42,396 nucleotides of DNA from an uncultured Christensenellaceae bacterium (GCA_910587005.1 CAJULB010000008.1:1-42396); one strand, 5' to 3'. Positions 32,082 through 39,950 are shown, counted from the first letter of the stretch. Translations and numbers: made by a program. Notes: generated by a model not told the origin, from the sequence alone.

Positions 32082-32117
32082 TCATTCTGAGGCTTGCCGA
32101 AGAATCTGATAGTTTTA
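32082..32117 (+). repeat. Partial copy of the dispersed repeat
   Basis: CTGTCATTCTGAGGCTTGCC followed by GAAGAATCTGATAG is one end unit of the ~187-bp repeat. It begins 12 nt after the stop of the DUF4011 gene. Confidence 0.7.
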
Positions 32118-32171
32118 TGGGCAGCGGCAAGGAACCCCGCAGGCAAAAAGACCAACCAAAGGAGAAAGCTT

Positions 32172-32702
32172 ATGAATATCTGGCACGATATTTCAAAGGA
32201 AAGAATAACGGCGGAGCGCTTCGAAGCGCTGATAGAAATTCCGCGGGGAGGCAAAGCCAAGTACGAGCTCGATAAAGAAACGGGGCTTTTGCGCCTTGAC
32301 AGAATTTTGTATACTTCAACCGTCTATCCTGCAAACTACGGGTTTATTCCCCGAACCTTAGCCGACGACGGCGACCCGCTTGACGTGCTGGTGCTGTGCA
32401 ACGACGCGATACTTCCGATGACGCTTGTCACCTGTAAGCCAATCGGCGTTATTACAATGATTGACGGGGGCGCGCTTGACGAAAAAATAATAGCCGTGCC
32501 CGTCCGCGACCCAAGCTATAAGGACTATTTTGACATTCACGAGCTTCCTCCGCATATTTTCGAGGAAATGATGCACTTTTTTGAGGTGTATAAGGTTTTA
32601 GAGCACAAAACCACAACTGTAAAAGAAATCTGCCACGCGCCCGAAGCTGTGCAGATAATTAAAAAATGTATTAAAATTTACGAAAAAACTTACGGTAAGT
32701 AA
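32172..32702 (+). CDS. ppa: Inorganic pyrophosphatase (family I)
   Basis: Hydrolyses pyrophosphate to phosphate with Mg2+, pulling biosynthetic reactions forward. The 176-residue protein shows IEIPRGGKAKYELDKETG, RILYTSTVYPANYGFIP, the metal-binding DDGDPLDVLVL (DxDxxD pattern), and KIIAVPVRDPSYKDYFD with the conserved Lys/Asp. The frame is open from 32094 across the partial repeat; ATG 32172 has AAAGGAG at 8 nt and matches the family start. It is a single gene with a terminator. No neighbour is functionally linked. Confidence 0.95.
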   Translation: MNIWHDISKERITAERFEALIEIPRGGKAKYELDKETGLLRLDRILYTSTVYPANYGFIPRTLADDGDPLDVLVLCNDAILPMTLVTCKPIGVITMIDGGALDEKIIAVPVRDPSYKDYFDIHELPPHIFEEMMHFFEVYKVLEHKTTTVKEICHAPEAVQIIKKCIKIYEKTYGK

Positions 32703-32728
32703 GTTTAAGTAATTAAGTTGAATTCGGA

Positions 32729-32762
32729 GGGGCGGACTGTATGTCCGCCCCGCTGTTTTTTA
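32729..32762 (+). terminator. ppa terminator
   Basis: GGGGCGGAC/GTCCGCCCC stem, 5-nt loop, GCTG then T6. Confidence 0.85.
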
Positions 32763-32766
32763 CCTT

Positions 32767-32953
32767 AAAATGCTTTGAAACGTGTCTTGTTGAGGCTTGC
32801 GGTACGTTAAAACATGTCATGCTGAGGCTTGCCGAAGCATCTGGTAGTGGTTTACAACGTATGCTAAGGCTATTTATGTTAGCGCATAGGATAATCAGAT
32901 TCTTCGCTGACGCTCAGAATGACAGTACACAAAATGTTCAGAATGACATGTAA
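32767..32953 (+). repeat. Dispersed ~187-bp repeat, full copy E1
   Basis: An ORF-less unit that is roughly 80 percent identical by eye to the reverse complement of 35163-35349. Its core (32815-32924) is bounded by imperfect terminal inverted repeats TGTCATGCTGAGGCTTGCC and the complement of a TGTCATTCTGAGCG end. It fills the gene-free stretch 32763-33116 together with an AT-rich segment in which I see no other feature. Candidate non-autonomous mobile (MITE-like) element. Confidence 0.85.
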
Positions 32954-33116
32954 TCAATGACGCTATGTTACTGCGGTTACACAAATTGTTAAAATCATAG
33001 TTTTTGAATAATTTTTTTGTTATTGTTTATTTGCTTGTCCCCTTTATGGAAATCGGCAACATAAATCAAAGGCAATATTATAAAATAAATTCAGAAAAGT
33101 TTAAGAGGTGCAGTCA

Positions 33117-33389
33117 ATGTCCGACGTTTCAAAAAATACTTGTGTTAATTGTAAATATTTTATTCAGCATTATGTAAAGCTTAAATATAAATTCCGCAAA
33201 ATTGAGTGCGGGCATTGCATTAATAATTTCATGAAAAAGAGCGAAAAAGCAAAAACAATAAAAACAATGGGCTTTTGCGCTTTTTGGGAATATAACGATA
33301 TTGCCGATAAAGACTGTGATATTGAAAAAGTATTGATTGAAACGGCTGAAAATCTGCGTAAAATAGAGCGGTTTTTACATAGTGATTAA
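33117..33389 (+). CDS. Small Cys-rich protein (paralogue of 13486-13671)
   Basis: The 90-residue protein has C9-x2-C12, YFIQHYVK at 14-21, C31-G-H-C34-I-N, Cys at 54 (CAFW) and a helical C-terminal extension of about 30 residues ending KIERFLHSD that the first copy lacks. The distance between the first pair and CGHC is the same in both copies. A metal-binding role is inferred from the Cys/His pattern only. AAGAGGTG stands 6 nt before the ATG, so this copy, unlike the other, has a Shine-Dalgarno. It lies between the E1 repeat and a shared terminator, convergent with dapB. Confidence 0.75.
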   Translation: MSDVSKNTCVNCKYFIQHYVKLKYKFRKIECGHCINNFMKKSEKAKTIKTMGFCAFWEYNDIADKDCDIEKVLIETAENLRKIERFLHSD

Positions 33390-33393
33390 AAAT

Positions 33394-33430
33394 AACCCGC
33401 CCCGCGGACTTTACGTCCGCGGGGCGGGTT
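33394..33430. terminator. Bidirectional terminator between Cys-rich gene and dapB
   Basis: A 16-bp perfect stem AACCCGCCCCGCGGAC/GTCCGCGGGGCGGGTT with a 5-nt loop between convergent genes. Minus-strand tail is ATTTTTAAT; plus-strand tail is weak. Confidence 0.85.
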
Positions 33431-33445
33431 CTCTATAAATTCAAA

Positions 33446-34201
33446 TTACAAATTTTCAAGCACGTTTGTCATATCGTACAAGCCTGCGGGCTTGCCCGCA
33501 AGCCATTTCGCCGCTTTTACGGCTCCCGCGGCAAAAACCTTTTTGGAGCGCGCCGAGTGCGAAAGGGTGATAATTTCGTCCTCGCCGGCAAATATAACGT
33601 CGTGCTCGCCGACAATAGTTCCCCCGCGCACCGCGTGTATTCCTATCTCTTTTCCGCGCTTGCCGACAATTCCGCTCCGTCCGTGCAAATACTCCTTGCC
33701 GTTGCCGAAAGCCGAGTTAGCGCTCTCCGCAAGCATAACCGCCGTGCCCGAGGGCGCGTCAATCTTTTGGCTGTGGTGCTTTTCGATAATCTCTATATCA
33801 AAGCTTTCGCCGAGGGCAAGGGCGGTTTGCCTTACAAGCTTTACAAGCAGATTCACGCCCAAGGAAAAGTTAGCCGTTTTAAAAACGGCTATTTTTTTTG
33901 CGGTGTTTTCAATCAGCTTCAAATCGTTTTCGGTGTAGCCCGTCGAAGCCAGCACTACGGGGCAGTTATGTTTGACCGCCCAGTCCAGCTCGCTTTTCAA
34001 AACGGCGGGGGAAGAGAAGTCTATCACAACGTCAACTTTTTCGCAAACTTCGTTAAACGCGGTATATACGGGGGGCAAATTGCTCTTTTCAGCGTGAATA
34101 TCCACTCCGCAAACTACCTGCATACCGCTTTCCGCTGAAATCAGCTCAACGATATTTTTGCCCATTTTTCCGTTAATTCCGCAAACAAGCACGTTTGTCA
34201 T
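33446..34201 (-). CDS. dapB: 4-hydroxy-tetrahydrodipicolinate reductase
   Basis: Reduces the DapA product to tetrahydrodipicolinate with NAD(P)H for lysine and diaminopimelate. The 251-residue protein has the Rossmann start VLVCGINGKMGKNI (G-x-x-G-x-M-G), VDVVIDFSSP, the signature EIIEKHHSQKIDAPSGTA with catalytic His and Lys, and RGGTIVGEHDVIFAGEDE. It overlaps the end of dapA by 4 nt, so translation is coupled. It is the last gene before a bidirectional terminator. Confidence 0.96.
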   Translation of the reverse strand: MTNVLVCGINGKMGKNIVELISAESGMQVVCGVDIHAEKSNLPPVYTAFNEVCEKVDVVIDFSSPAVLKSELDWAVKHNCPVVLASTGYTENDLKLIENTAKKIAVFKTANFSLGVNLLVKLVRQTALALGESFDIEIIEKHHSQKIDAPSGTAVMLAESANSAFGNGKEYLHGRSGIVGKRGKEIGIHAVRGGTIVGEHDVIFAGEDEIITLSHSARSKKVFAAGAVKAAKWLAGKPAGLYDMTNVLENL

Positions 34202-35085
34202 ACCGTTTTTAAACCCGCCTTTTTAATTTCTTCCAAAAGTTTAGCCTTGTTGCAGTCTTCAAGCTCGGTCAACGGCGCGCGCGGCACGCCGGCTTTAAAG
34301 CCTAACATATTGTACGCGGCTTTGACGGGAATGGGGTTCACCTCCAAAAAGCACGCGTCCTCCAAGGGCAGTAAAAAGTCCTGTACGGCGTTCGCCTCGT
34401 CAAGCTTATTCTGCTTTACGAGCGTGTACATCTTTTTCACAAGCGCGGGTGCAATGTTCGAAGTAACCGAAATCAGTCCCGCCCCGCCTATGGCAAGCAT
34501 GGGCAAATTCAAAAAGTCCTCGCCGGAGTACAAATCCATTTTTCCGCGTATGCGCCGCATTGTTTCGCAAACCTGCGCCATATTTCCGCTCGCCTCTTTT
34601 ATTCCCGCCATATTCGGCAGTGAAGCCAGCTTTTCCGCAGTTTCGGGCAGGATATTCACCGCCGTGCGCGAGGGCACGTTGTAAGCGATTACGGGAATTT
34701 TCACCGCGTCGCAAATCGCCTTATAATAATCAAAAAGCCCCTTCTGCGTGCATTTGTTGTAGTAGGGGGTAACGGCGAGAACTCCGTCCGCGCCGAGCTT
34801 TTCCGCCTGAACCGAAGCCGCAACCGCCTTTGCGGTATTGTTGCTACCCGTGCCGACGATTATTTTAATTCTGCCCGCCGCTTTTTTAACGGCGAATTTA
34901 ATCGTTTCGGTCTTTTCGTCCTCGGTCATGGTGGCGGGCTCGCCCGTTGTGCCGAGCACGACAAGCGCGTCGGTGCCGCCTTCAATCTGATATTCAATCA
35001 TTTTGCCGAATTCTTCGAAATTAACGCCGTTATCGGTGAACGGTGTAATCATAGCAGTTAAAATTCCGTTGCAAAAACCTGTCAT
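34198..35085 (-). CDS. dapA: 4-hydroxy-tetrahydrodipicolinate synthase
   Basis: Condenses pyruvate with aspartate semialdehyde, the first committed step to lysine and diaminopimelate. The 295-residue TIM barrel shows LGTTGEPATM (catalytic Thr), YYNKCTQKGL, AYNVPSRT with the catalytic Tyr, and GIKEASG with the Schiff-base Lys. The start is taken at ATG 35085 (AGAGGAAC 7 nt upstream, MTGFCNGILTAMITPF); the frame also extends to 35124. It follows asd with the E2 repeat between them. Confidence 0.96.
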   Translation of the reverse strand: MTGFCNGILTAMITPFTDNGVNFEEFGKMIEYQIEGGTDALVVLGTTGEPATMTEDEKTETIKFAVKKAAGRIKIIVGTGSNNTAKAVAASVQAEKLGADGVLAVTPYYNKCTQKGLFDYYKAICDAVKIPVIAYNVPSRTAVNILPETAEKLASLPNMAGIKEASGNMAQVCETMRRIRGKMDLYSGEDFLNLPMLAIGGAGLISVTSNIAPALVKKMYTLVKQNKLDEANAVQDFLLPLEDACFLEVNPIPVKAAYNMLGFKAGVPRAPLTELEDCNKAKLLEEIKKAGLKTV

Positions 35086-35162
35086 AAAAAATGTTCCTCT
35101 AATTATCTTAGTGTGTTGAAGCAAAAAATGTGATTAACTGATTTTTAACGCCGAATGTTTTG

Positions 35163-35349
35163 GATTAATGTCATTCTGAGCCTTTTGTGTGCTGTCATTC
35201 TGAACGCAGTGAGGAATCTGATTGTCATATGCGCTAACATAAATAGCCTTAACATACGTTATAAACCACAATCAGATGCTTCCGCAAGCGTCAGCATGAC
35301 ACTGTTCTAACATGCCGTAAACCTCAGCACGACACGTTTCAAAGCGTTT
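35163..35349 (-). repeat. Dispersed ~187-bp repeat, full copy E2 (inverted relative to E1)
   Basis: Reverse-complement counterpart of E1, with matching outer parts (E1-like AAACGTGTC... and ...CAGAATGACAT ends) and the core 35193-35301. It occupies nearly all of the gap between asd and dapA. It contains no ORF and no clear terminator, so asd transcripts may still read through to dapA. Confidence 0.85.
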
Positions 35350-35353
35350 AGAA

Positions 35354-36430
35354 CTAATTAAAATACCCTTTTGCCGCAAGAAGTTCGGCAAGCAGTACTG
35401 CGCCGCCCGCCGCTCCGCGCAAGGTGTTGTGCGAAAAACCTATAAACTTATAGTCAAACAAATTGTCCTCTCTCAGTCTTCCCGCGCAGACAGCCATTCC
35501 GTTTTCGGTGTTTCTGTCCAAAGCCGGCTGGGGGCGGTTGTCTTCCTCAAAATAATGAATGAATTTTTTGGGAGCGGAGGGCAGGTTCAGCTTCTGCGGT
35601 TCTCCCGCAAATTCAGCCCAAGCCCCCAATATATCATTGAGTTCAGGCTTATTTTCGAACTTAACAAAGCACGCCGCGGTGTGTCCGTCTGAAACGGGCA
35701 CGCGCACGCACTGCGCCGTAATGACGGGGGAGGAAGCGGGGATAATTTTTCCGTTTTTAACCTCGCCCCAAATCTTTAACGGCTCGTTTTCGCTCTTTTC
35801 TTCCTCGCCGCCGATATAGGGAATTACGTTGTCGCAAATTTCGGGCATGGTTTCAAAGGTTTTTCCCGCGCCGGAAATCGCCTGATAGGTGCAAACCGCC
35901 GCCGATTTAATGCCGAACTTTTTCAAAGGGTGCAAAAGCGGAACGTAGGACTGCAACGAGCAGTTGCTTTTAACCGCGATAAACCCGCGCTTTGTGCCAA
36001 GCCGTTTTTTCTGCTCCGCAATCACCTGTAAATGCTCGGGATTGACTTCGGGTATAACCATAGGCACGTCGTCTGTAAAGCGGTGCGCCGAGTTGTTGGA
36101 AACTATCGGACATTCCAGCTTTGCGTACGCGTATTCCAGCTCGCGTATTTCGTTCTTGCCCATATTCACCGCGCAAAAACAAAAATCAACCGCGGAAGCA
36201 ATCTTTTCTTTATCGGCGGAAGCGTCCATAACAATCATATCCGCAAATTTTTCGGGGACGGGCGCGCTCATATGCCAGCGTTTTAACGCGTCGCGGTATT
36301 TTTTGCCCGCAGACGAGGCGGAAGCCGCCAGAGCCTTCACCTCGAACCAGGGGTGATTTTCCAAAAGCAGCAAAAATCTTTGTCCTACCATTCCCGTTGC
36401 GCCGATAACGCCGACCGAATACTTTTTCAT
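35354..36430 (-). CDS. asd: Aspartate-semialdehyde dehydrogenase (archaeal/fungal-type)
   Basis: Converts aspartyl phosphate to aspartate semialdehyde, the branch point for lysine, methionine and threonine. The 358-residue protein shows VGVIGATGMVGQRFLLLL, IVSNNSAH, AVKSNCSLQSYVPLLHP with the catalytic Cys, CTYQAISGAGK and the RVPVSDGHT segment with catalytic His. The PLKKFGI...YQAISGAG pattern and length fit the archaeal/fungal-type branch. ATG 36430 has AGGAG 7 nt upstream. The gene sits directly behind a lysine riboswitch and terminator, so it is repressed when lysine is abundant. Confidence 0.94.
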   Translation of the reverse strand: MKKYSVGVIGATGMVGQRFLLLLENHPWFEVKALAASASSAGKKYRDALKRWHMSAPVPEKFADMIVMDASADKEKIASAVDFCFCAVNMGKNEIRELEYAYAKLECPIVSNNSAHRFTDDVPMVIPEVNPEHLQVIAEQKKRLGTKRGFIAVKSNCSLQSYVPLLHPLKKFGIKSAAVCTYQAISGAGKTFETMPEICDNVIPYIGGEEEKSENEPLKIWGEVKNGKIIPASSPVITAQCVRVPVSDGHTAACFVKFENKPELNDILGAWAEFAGEPQKLNLPSAPKKFIHYFEEDNRPQPALDRNTENGMAVCAGRLREDNLFDYKFIGFSHNTLRGAAGGAVLLAELLAAKGYFN

Positions 36431-36443
36431 AATAATCTCCTGT

Positions 36444-36474
36444 AATAAAATAAGGCAGTACGCGCCGTACTGCC
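36444..36474 (-). terminator. Riboswitch-controlled terminator before asd
   Basis: On the minus strand, GGCAGTACG/CGTACTGCC (arms 36474-36466 and 36462-36454) is followed by TTATTTTATT, and the asd Shine-Dalgarno lies right after. It is the expected expression platform of the riboswitch. Confidence 0.8.
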
Positions 36475-36489
36475 CGAAAAATTTCAAAA

Positions 36490-36693
36490 CAGCATTAGCG
36501 CATCACTAACCCGATAAGTTTTGTCAGGCTGTTCGTGACAGTCGCAAAGGTATTAACCCGTGCGCCCGGCGCGGTTTTAAGGTAAACCGCACCTCGGCGG
36601 AGGCGCCCTTTCCCCGAAGCCTTAAAAACGGAATTCCCTTAAAATTCCTCGGCTTTCGGCTAATAATGCCCGTCCGCTCCTCTGAATGCATAA
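36490..36693 (-). ncRNA. Lysine riboswitch (L box)
   Basis: Minus-strand sequence carries the conserved lysine aptamer parts in order: CAGAGGAGCGG (cf. AGAGGTGCG), a long P2 arm, GGGGAAAGGGCGCC and CCGCCGAGGTGCGG (cf. GGAAAGG and CGCCGAAG), GCGCCGGGCGCACGGG (P4), and CGACTGTCACG (cf. GGCTGTCA). The outer pairing GCATT/AATGC closes it near 36690 and 36493. It precedes asd and a terminator, the normal place for a lysine-biosynthesis operon. Lysine binding should favour termination. The aptamer limits are approximate. The rest of the gap to 36776 is AT-rich without other features. Confidence 0.9.
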
Positions 36694-36776
36694 AAATAAT
36701 ATCACACCGACGTTTTATTGTAAAGAGTTTTTAGCCCGCTTTACAGTCATTTTTAAAAAACCGCGATTAAAATTTA

Positions 36777-36805
36777 TTGACAAGGTAATTTTATTATAGT
36801 AAAAT
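36777..36805 (+). promoter_or_regulatory. Promoter of the large surface protein gene
   Basis: TTGACA (36777-36782), 17-bp spacer, TAAAAT (36800-36805). A leader of about 130 nt follows, containing TTCCGCAAAT twice. Confidence 0.8.
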
Positions 36806-36943
36806 GGCTTAGTACAAGTTGTAAATGCGGTTTTTGCGGACGTGATGTATCAAATTTTCTTCCGCAAATTGCTGTTCCGCAAATATAAAAAACATTAAAT
36901 TTCAAGGCGCCCAAATAAAAAAGGACGCTGACGCGAGATAAGT

Positions 36944-39430
36944 ATGAAGTCATTTAAACTGAGATTAAGTTCCGTTATAGCGCTTTTTATTGTGTTTGCC
37001 GCGGCGCTCGGCGCGTTTTTCGGCACGGGTTTCCGCAAGGCAAGCGCGGACAGAACGGTTACGGTAGGTTCAACCAACATATTTACCGTATCGTCTTTGG
37101 ACGAAGCCGAAGTCTGGTCGCATAAAATTGCCGGCGCAACCGAGGAAGAGGACGAATACTACACAATGCTTGTCGTAAAGCAGACCGACGGCGCGGTAAA
37201 TTACAGAAAAAACCTCGCTTACAAGTGGTATTTTAACGACAGCCCCAAACCCGATGCCTCGGAGGACGGTGACGATAATGAAGAAACCGTTTCCACTTTC
37301 AAAAAGGGAGAGGGCTGGTTTAATACCGAAATCGGCTTCGAGCTCGGCGAAAACGAAACTCTCGACTTCGAGAAATTCATTATAACCTTCGAGAGCCAGC
37401 AGTATTCTCAGACGAAGGACAACAAAACCGCAAACTATATCGTGTTTGTGCCCACGGCGGACAAAAAACACGTTAACGTAATAATTACAAGCGACAGCGA
37501 GCAGGAGCACTGGGAAGTAACAGATAACACCGCGCTTGACGTTGACCGCATTTCCATTAAATTCGACGGAAGAGATAGGGACAAGTACTCGCTTACCGTT
37601 AAGTCGGGCAGTGCGGAAGTTAAGGGCGCTTTCGAAAATATCGGAAACACCTACGCAAGATACTCCTCGTCAACGGCAACGCCCGTAACCCCGCTTTCGT
37701 TTACCGCAAAATATCCCGAACCCGCGGACGATGCGGAAGATAGCGGTATAGAAGCTTCTTCCTATGCAAGAATGGTTTTATACAGCCTTAACGGACAAAG
37801 CTTCAAGCTTACCGCCAACCCTTCGGAAGAGAGCGGACACTATGTCAGCGGAACGGTCAAGGATGATACTCCTCCCGTGCTCTGTCTGGACAAGGGGCTT
37901 TCATTCATAGAGGAAGGTGAAGAAATCACCTTTAATTATACTGTTATAGACGTGCTTGCGTCCTCGCCCAGCACCACGACATACTACTTCATGCTGACGG
38001 ATAAAAACGCAGACGTCAATCAAAGCTTCAACGCAAACGATTATTCCGAGGGCAGCCCTTTCAGAAAAGTCAAGTCGGATGAAGCACAGCTTATGATTCC
38101 ACACGTCAACCACTACGTTCCCAAGGCAAGCGACCTTACGGCGGACGTGTACGACGAAGAAAACTTCAAGGTTACAGCCGCGGTTAAAGTATATCTGGAA
38201 CTGCTTGATACAACGTCAACGGGCGGCGAAAAGACGGAAATTCTTCTCGACTGGTACGTAAACGACGATTATTTGGTAAATATCAACAACAACGGCACGC
38301 AAAACAGCTATATCGCCGTTGCAAAGGATAAGTCCGGCGCGGCGTTCGCATATGAGGACAGCGCGAAAAACTGGAACGAAATAGTAGAAAACTATCAGAC
38401 CAAAGTAGACGAAACCGCAACCGATTTAAAGGCGGGTAGCAAAAACTATTTCTATCTGCCTTCGGTTGAAGACCTGCTTTCCGACAATGTAACGGATTAT
38501 GCCGATTTGACTTTTGCTATTTTCTATACAACGGACGGTAAAACCTTCCAGTCGAACACGGGCAAAGCCGCAAACGCGCTTTCGATAAACCTCACCAAAC
38601 GCGCGACATATATATATACGGTGCTTGTTTCGGACGCGGCCGGCAACAAAATGTACTATATTGAAAGGGACAGCGAAGGCAATCCCGTCAAAGACGAAAA
38701 CGGCAATGATAAAATCGTTGAAATCGAGGCTACCTCGTCAAACGTGCAAAGTATGTACGAGGACGAAGAATTAAAGGATTATCTGCCTTGGTTCAGATTT
38801 AACGTTGATGCTTCCGAACTCAGCATCGAGGACCCCGAGGAGCAGGATACCGCTTACGTCGGCGCGGAATACAGCGTAAGCTCGTTTGATATAAACGGCG
38901 GTTCCTACAATACCAAATATACGCTTTACCGCTTTATGGGCGAAAAGTTCTATGCCGAAAACGGCTACGCTATGACGTACGACGAGTTTATGAAGCAGAA
39001 AAACACGCTTAAAGCAGAGCACCGAGACTGGTTTGAAACAATCAAGCCGTTAAACAAAATGAACGAAGAAGACGAGGACTACGAAATTTTCAGCCCCTAC
39101 GGATGGGACGATTCTTCGTTGAAGTTCACCCCGCAGGACGCTAACTCGTTCTATCTTATCGAATGTGTTGTAACAAGCTCGGAAAACGCGGGCCGTACGG
39201 AAACGGCTTATATGGGCATAAGCGCGTCGCCCAAAGTAACTTCAATTAAGGGCGAAAACACCTGGTTTAAAGATAACCTTACCTCGGTTATACTTTTAAG
39301 CATTGCGGGCGCTTCGCTTGTGGGAATTATACTTCTGCTTGTTATCAAACCCAAAAACAAGGACGATATTGACGAAGTGTTCGAAAAAACTTCCGCAAAG
39401 TCCAAAAAAGCTAAAAAACAAAACAAATAA
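36944..39430 (+). CDS. Large secreted, C-terminally membrane-anchored protein
   Basis: The 828-residue protein has a signal peptide (MKSFKLRLSSVIALFIVFAA and on to about residue 35), a long acidic strand-rich outside region, one TM helix near 780-802 (SVILLSIAGASLVGIILLLVI) and a Lys-rich cytoplasmic tail (KSKKAKKQNK). There is no LPXTG and no recognised enzymatic domain. Repeated strand patterns such as DDTPPVLCLDKG (about 313) and YIYTVLVSDAAGNKMYY (about 562) resemble Ig-like or cadherin-like modules of cell-surface proteins. It has a strong promoter and terminator and stands alone. Function is unknown; an adhesion or structural role is possible. Confidence 0.75.
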   Translation: MKSFKLRLSSVIALFIVFAAALGAFFGTGFRKASADRTVTVGSTNIFTVSSLDEAEVWSHKIAGATEEEDEYYTMLVVKQTDGAVNYRKNLAYKWYFNDSPKPDASEDGDDNEETVSTFKKGEGWFNTEIGFELGENETLDFEKFIITFESQQYSQTKDNKTANYIVFVPTADKKHVNVIITSDSEQEHWEVTDNTALDVDRISIKFDGRDRDKYSLTVKSGSAEVKGAFENIGNTYARYSSSTATPVTPLSFTAKYPEPADDAEDSGIEASSYARMVLYSLNGQSFKLTANPSEESGHYVSGTVKDDTPPVLCLDKGLSFIEEGEEITFNYTVIDVLASSPSTTTYYFMLTDKNADVNQSFNANDYSEGSPFRKVKSDEAQLMIPHVNHYVPKASDLTADVYDEENFKVTAAVKVYLELLDTTSTGGEKTEILLDWYVNDDYLVNINNNGTQNSYIAVAKDKSGAAFAYEDSAKNWNEIVENYQTKVDETATDLKAGSKNYFYLPSVEDLLSDNVTDYADLTFAIFYTTDGKTFQSNTGKAANALSINLTKRATYIYTVLVSDAAGNKMYYIERDSEGNPVKDENGNDKIVEIEATSSNVQSMYEDEELKDYLPWFRFNVDASELSIEDPEEQDTAYVGAEYSVSSFDINGGSYNTKYTLYRFMGEKFYAENGYAMTYDEFMKQKNTLKAEHRDWFETIKPLNKMNEEDEDYEIFSPYGWDDSSLKFTPQDANSFYLIECVVTSSENAGRTETAYMGISASPKVTSIKGENTWFKDNLTSVILLSIAGASLVGIILLLVIKPKNKDDIDEVFEKTSAKSKKAKKQNK

Positions 39431-39443
39431 GTTTTAAAATGAG

Positions 39444-39478
39444 GCCCCGCCGTGCGTAAACGCACGGCGGGGCTTTTT
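39444..39478 (+). terminator. Strong terminator after the surface protein gene
   Basis: GCCCCGCCGTGCG/CGCACGGCGGGGC 13-bp perfect stem, TAAA loop, T5 tail. Confidence 0.93.
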
Positions 39479-39514
39479 CGTTGCGGAAATTTTTAAAAAA
39501 ACTTTTTAAAATGC

Positions 39515-39543
39515 TTGACATATGTGATGTCACATATTATTAT
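39515..39543 (+). promoter_or_regulatory. Promoter of the arsR-P1B ATPase operon
   Basis: TTGACA (39515-39520), 17-bp spacer, TATTAT (39538-39543). An 18-bp palindrome fills the spacer. Confidence 0.8.
39520..39537. promoter_or_regulatory. Palindromic operator 1
   Basis: ATATGTGATGTCACATAT is a perfect palindrome (8-bp arms, 2-bp centre) covering the promoter spacer. Binding here would block RNA polymerase. Confidence 0.65.
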
Positions 39544-39552
39544 ATTATTATC

Positions 39553-39572
39553 ATATGAATAAGTATTCATAT
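39553..39572. promoter_or_regulatory. Palindromic operator 2 (ArsR/SmtB-like)
   Basis: ATATGAATAAGTATTCATAT is a perfect palindrome with the TGAA-N6-TTCA core typical of ArsR/SmtB-family sites. It lies about 10 bp downstream of the -10 box, in the early transcribed leader. Confidence 0.75.
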
Positions 39573-39596
39573 TTAATACAAACTAAGGAGCAAGCT

Positions 39597-39950
39597 ATGA
39601 ATCATATCTGCGACGAAGAAGAACTGCACTCGGCAAGAATAAAAGCCGCGCTTTCGGCAATGCCTTCCGACGGTAAAATTGCGGAAATGGGCGCAAGGTT
39701 CAAAACCATAAGCGAGCCTTCCCGCCTTAAAATACTTTTGGCGCTGTCCGTGGGCGAATTGTGCGTAGACCATATTGTGGAAGCGGTGGGGGGCAACCAA
39801 AGCGCCGTTTCGCACCAGCTTAAAACGCTTAAAGACAACAAAATAGTCAAGTGCCGCCGCGAGGGTAAAAAGGTCTTATATTCCGTTTCGGACGGTCATA
39901 TTATGATGATGATAGAGCTTGCAAAGGAGCATTTGAACTGCAATGAATAG
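39597..39950 (+). CDS. ArsR/SmtB-family metal-responsive repressor
   Basis: The 117-residue winged-helix protein shows FKTISEPSRLKILLALSVGELCVDHIVEAVGGNQSAVSHQLKTLKDNKIVK, the ArsR/SmtB DNA-binding core; ELCV in helix 4 carries a Cys as in CadC (ELCVCDL), and the N-terminus has NHICDEEELH with Cys and His. The metal is not certain, but Zn, Cd or Pb fits both the residues and the neighbour. ATG 39597 has AAGGAG 6 nt upstream; the frame also extends to 39555 through the palindrome. Its end overlaps the ATPase start by 8 nt, so the two are coupled. Confidence 0.92.
   Translation: MNHICDEEELHSARIKAALSAMPSDGKIAEMGARFKTISEPSRLKILLALSVGELCVDHIVEAVGGNQSAVSHQLKTLKDNKIVKCRREGKKVLYSVSDGHIMMMIELAKEHLNCNE

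Noticed and set aside
32741..32953. 70-residue frame beginning MSAPLFF
   Set aside because: It starts inside the ppa terminator and translates the E1 repeat; it is not conserved in E2.
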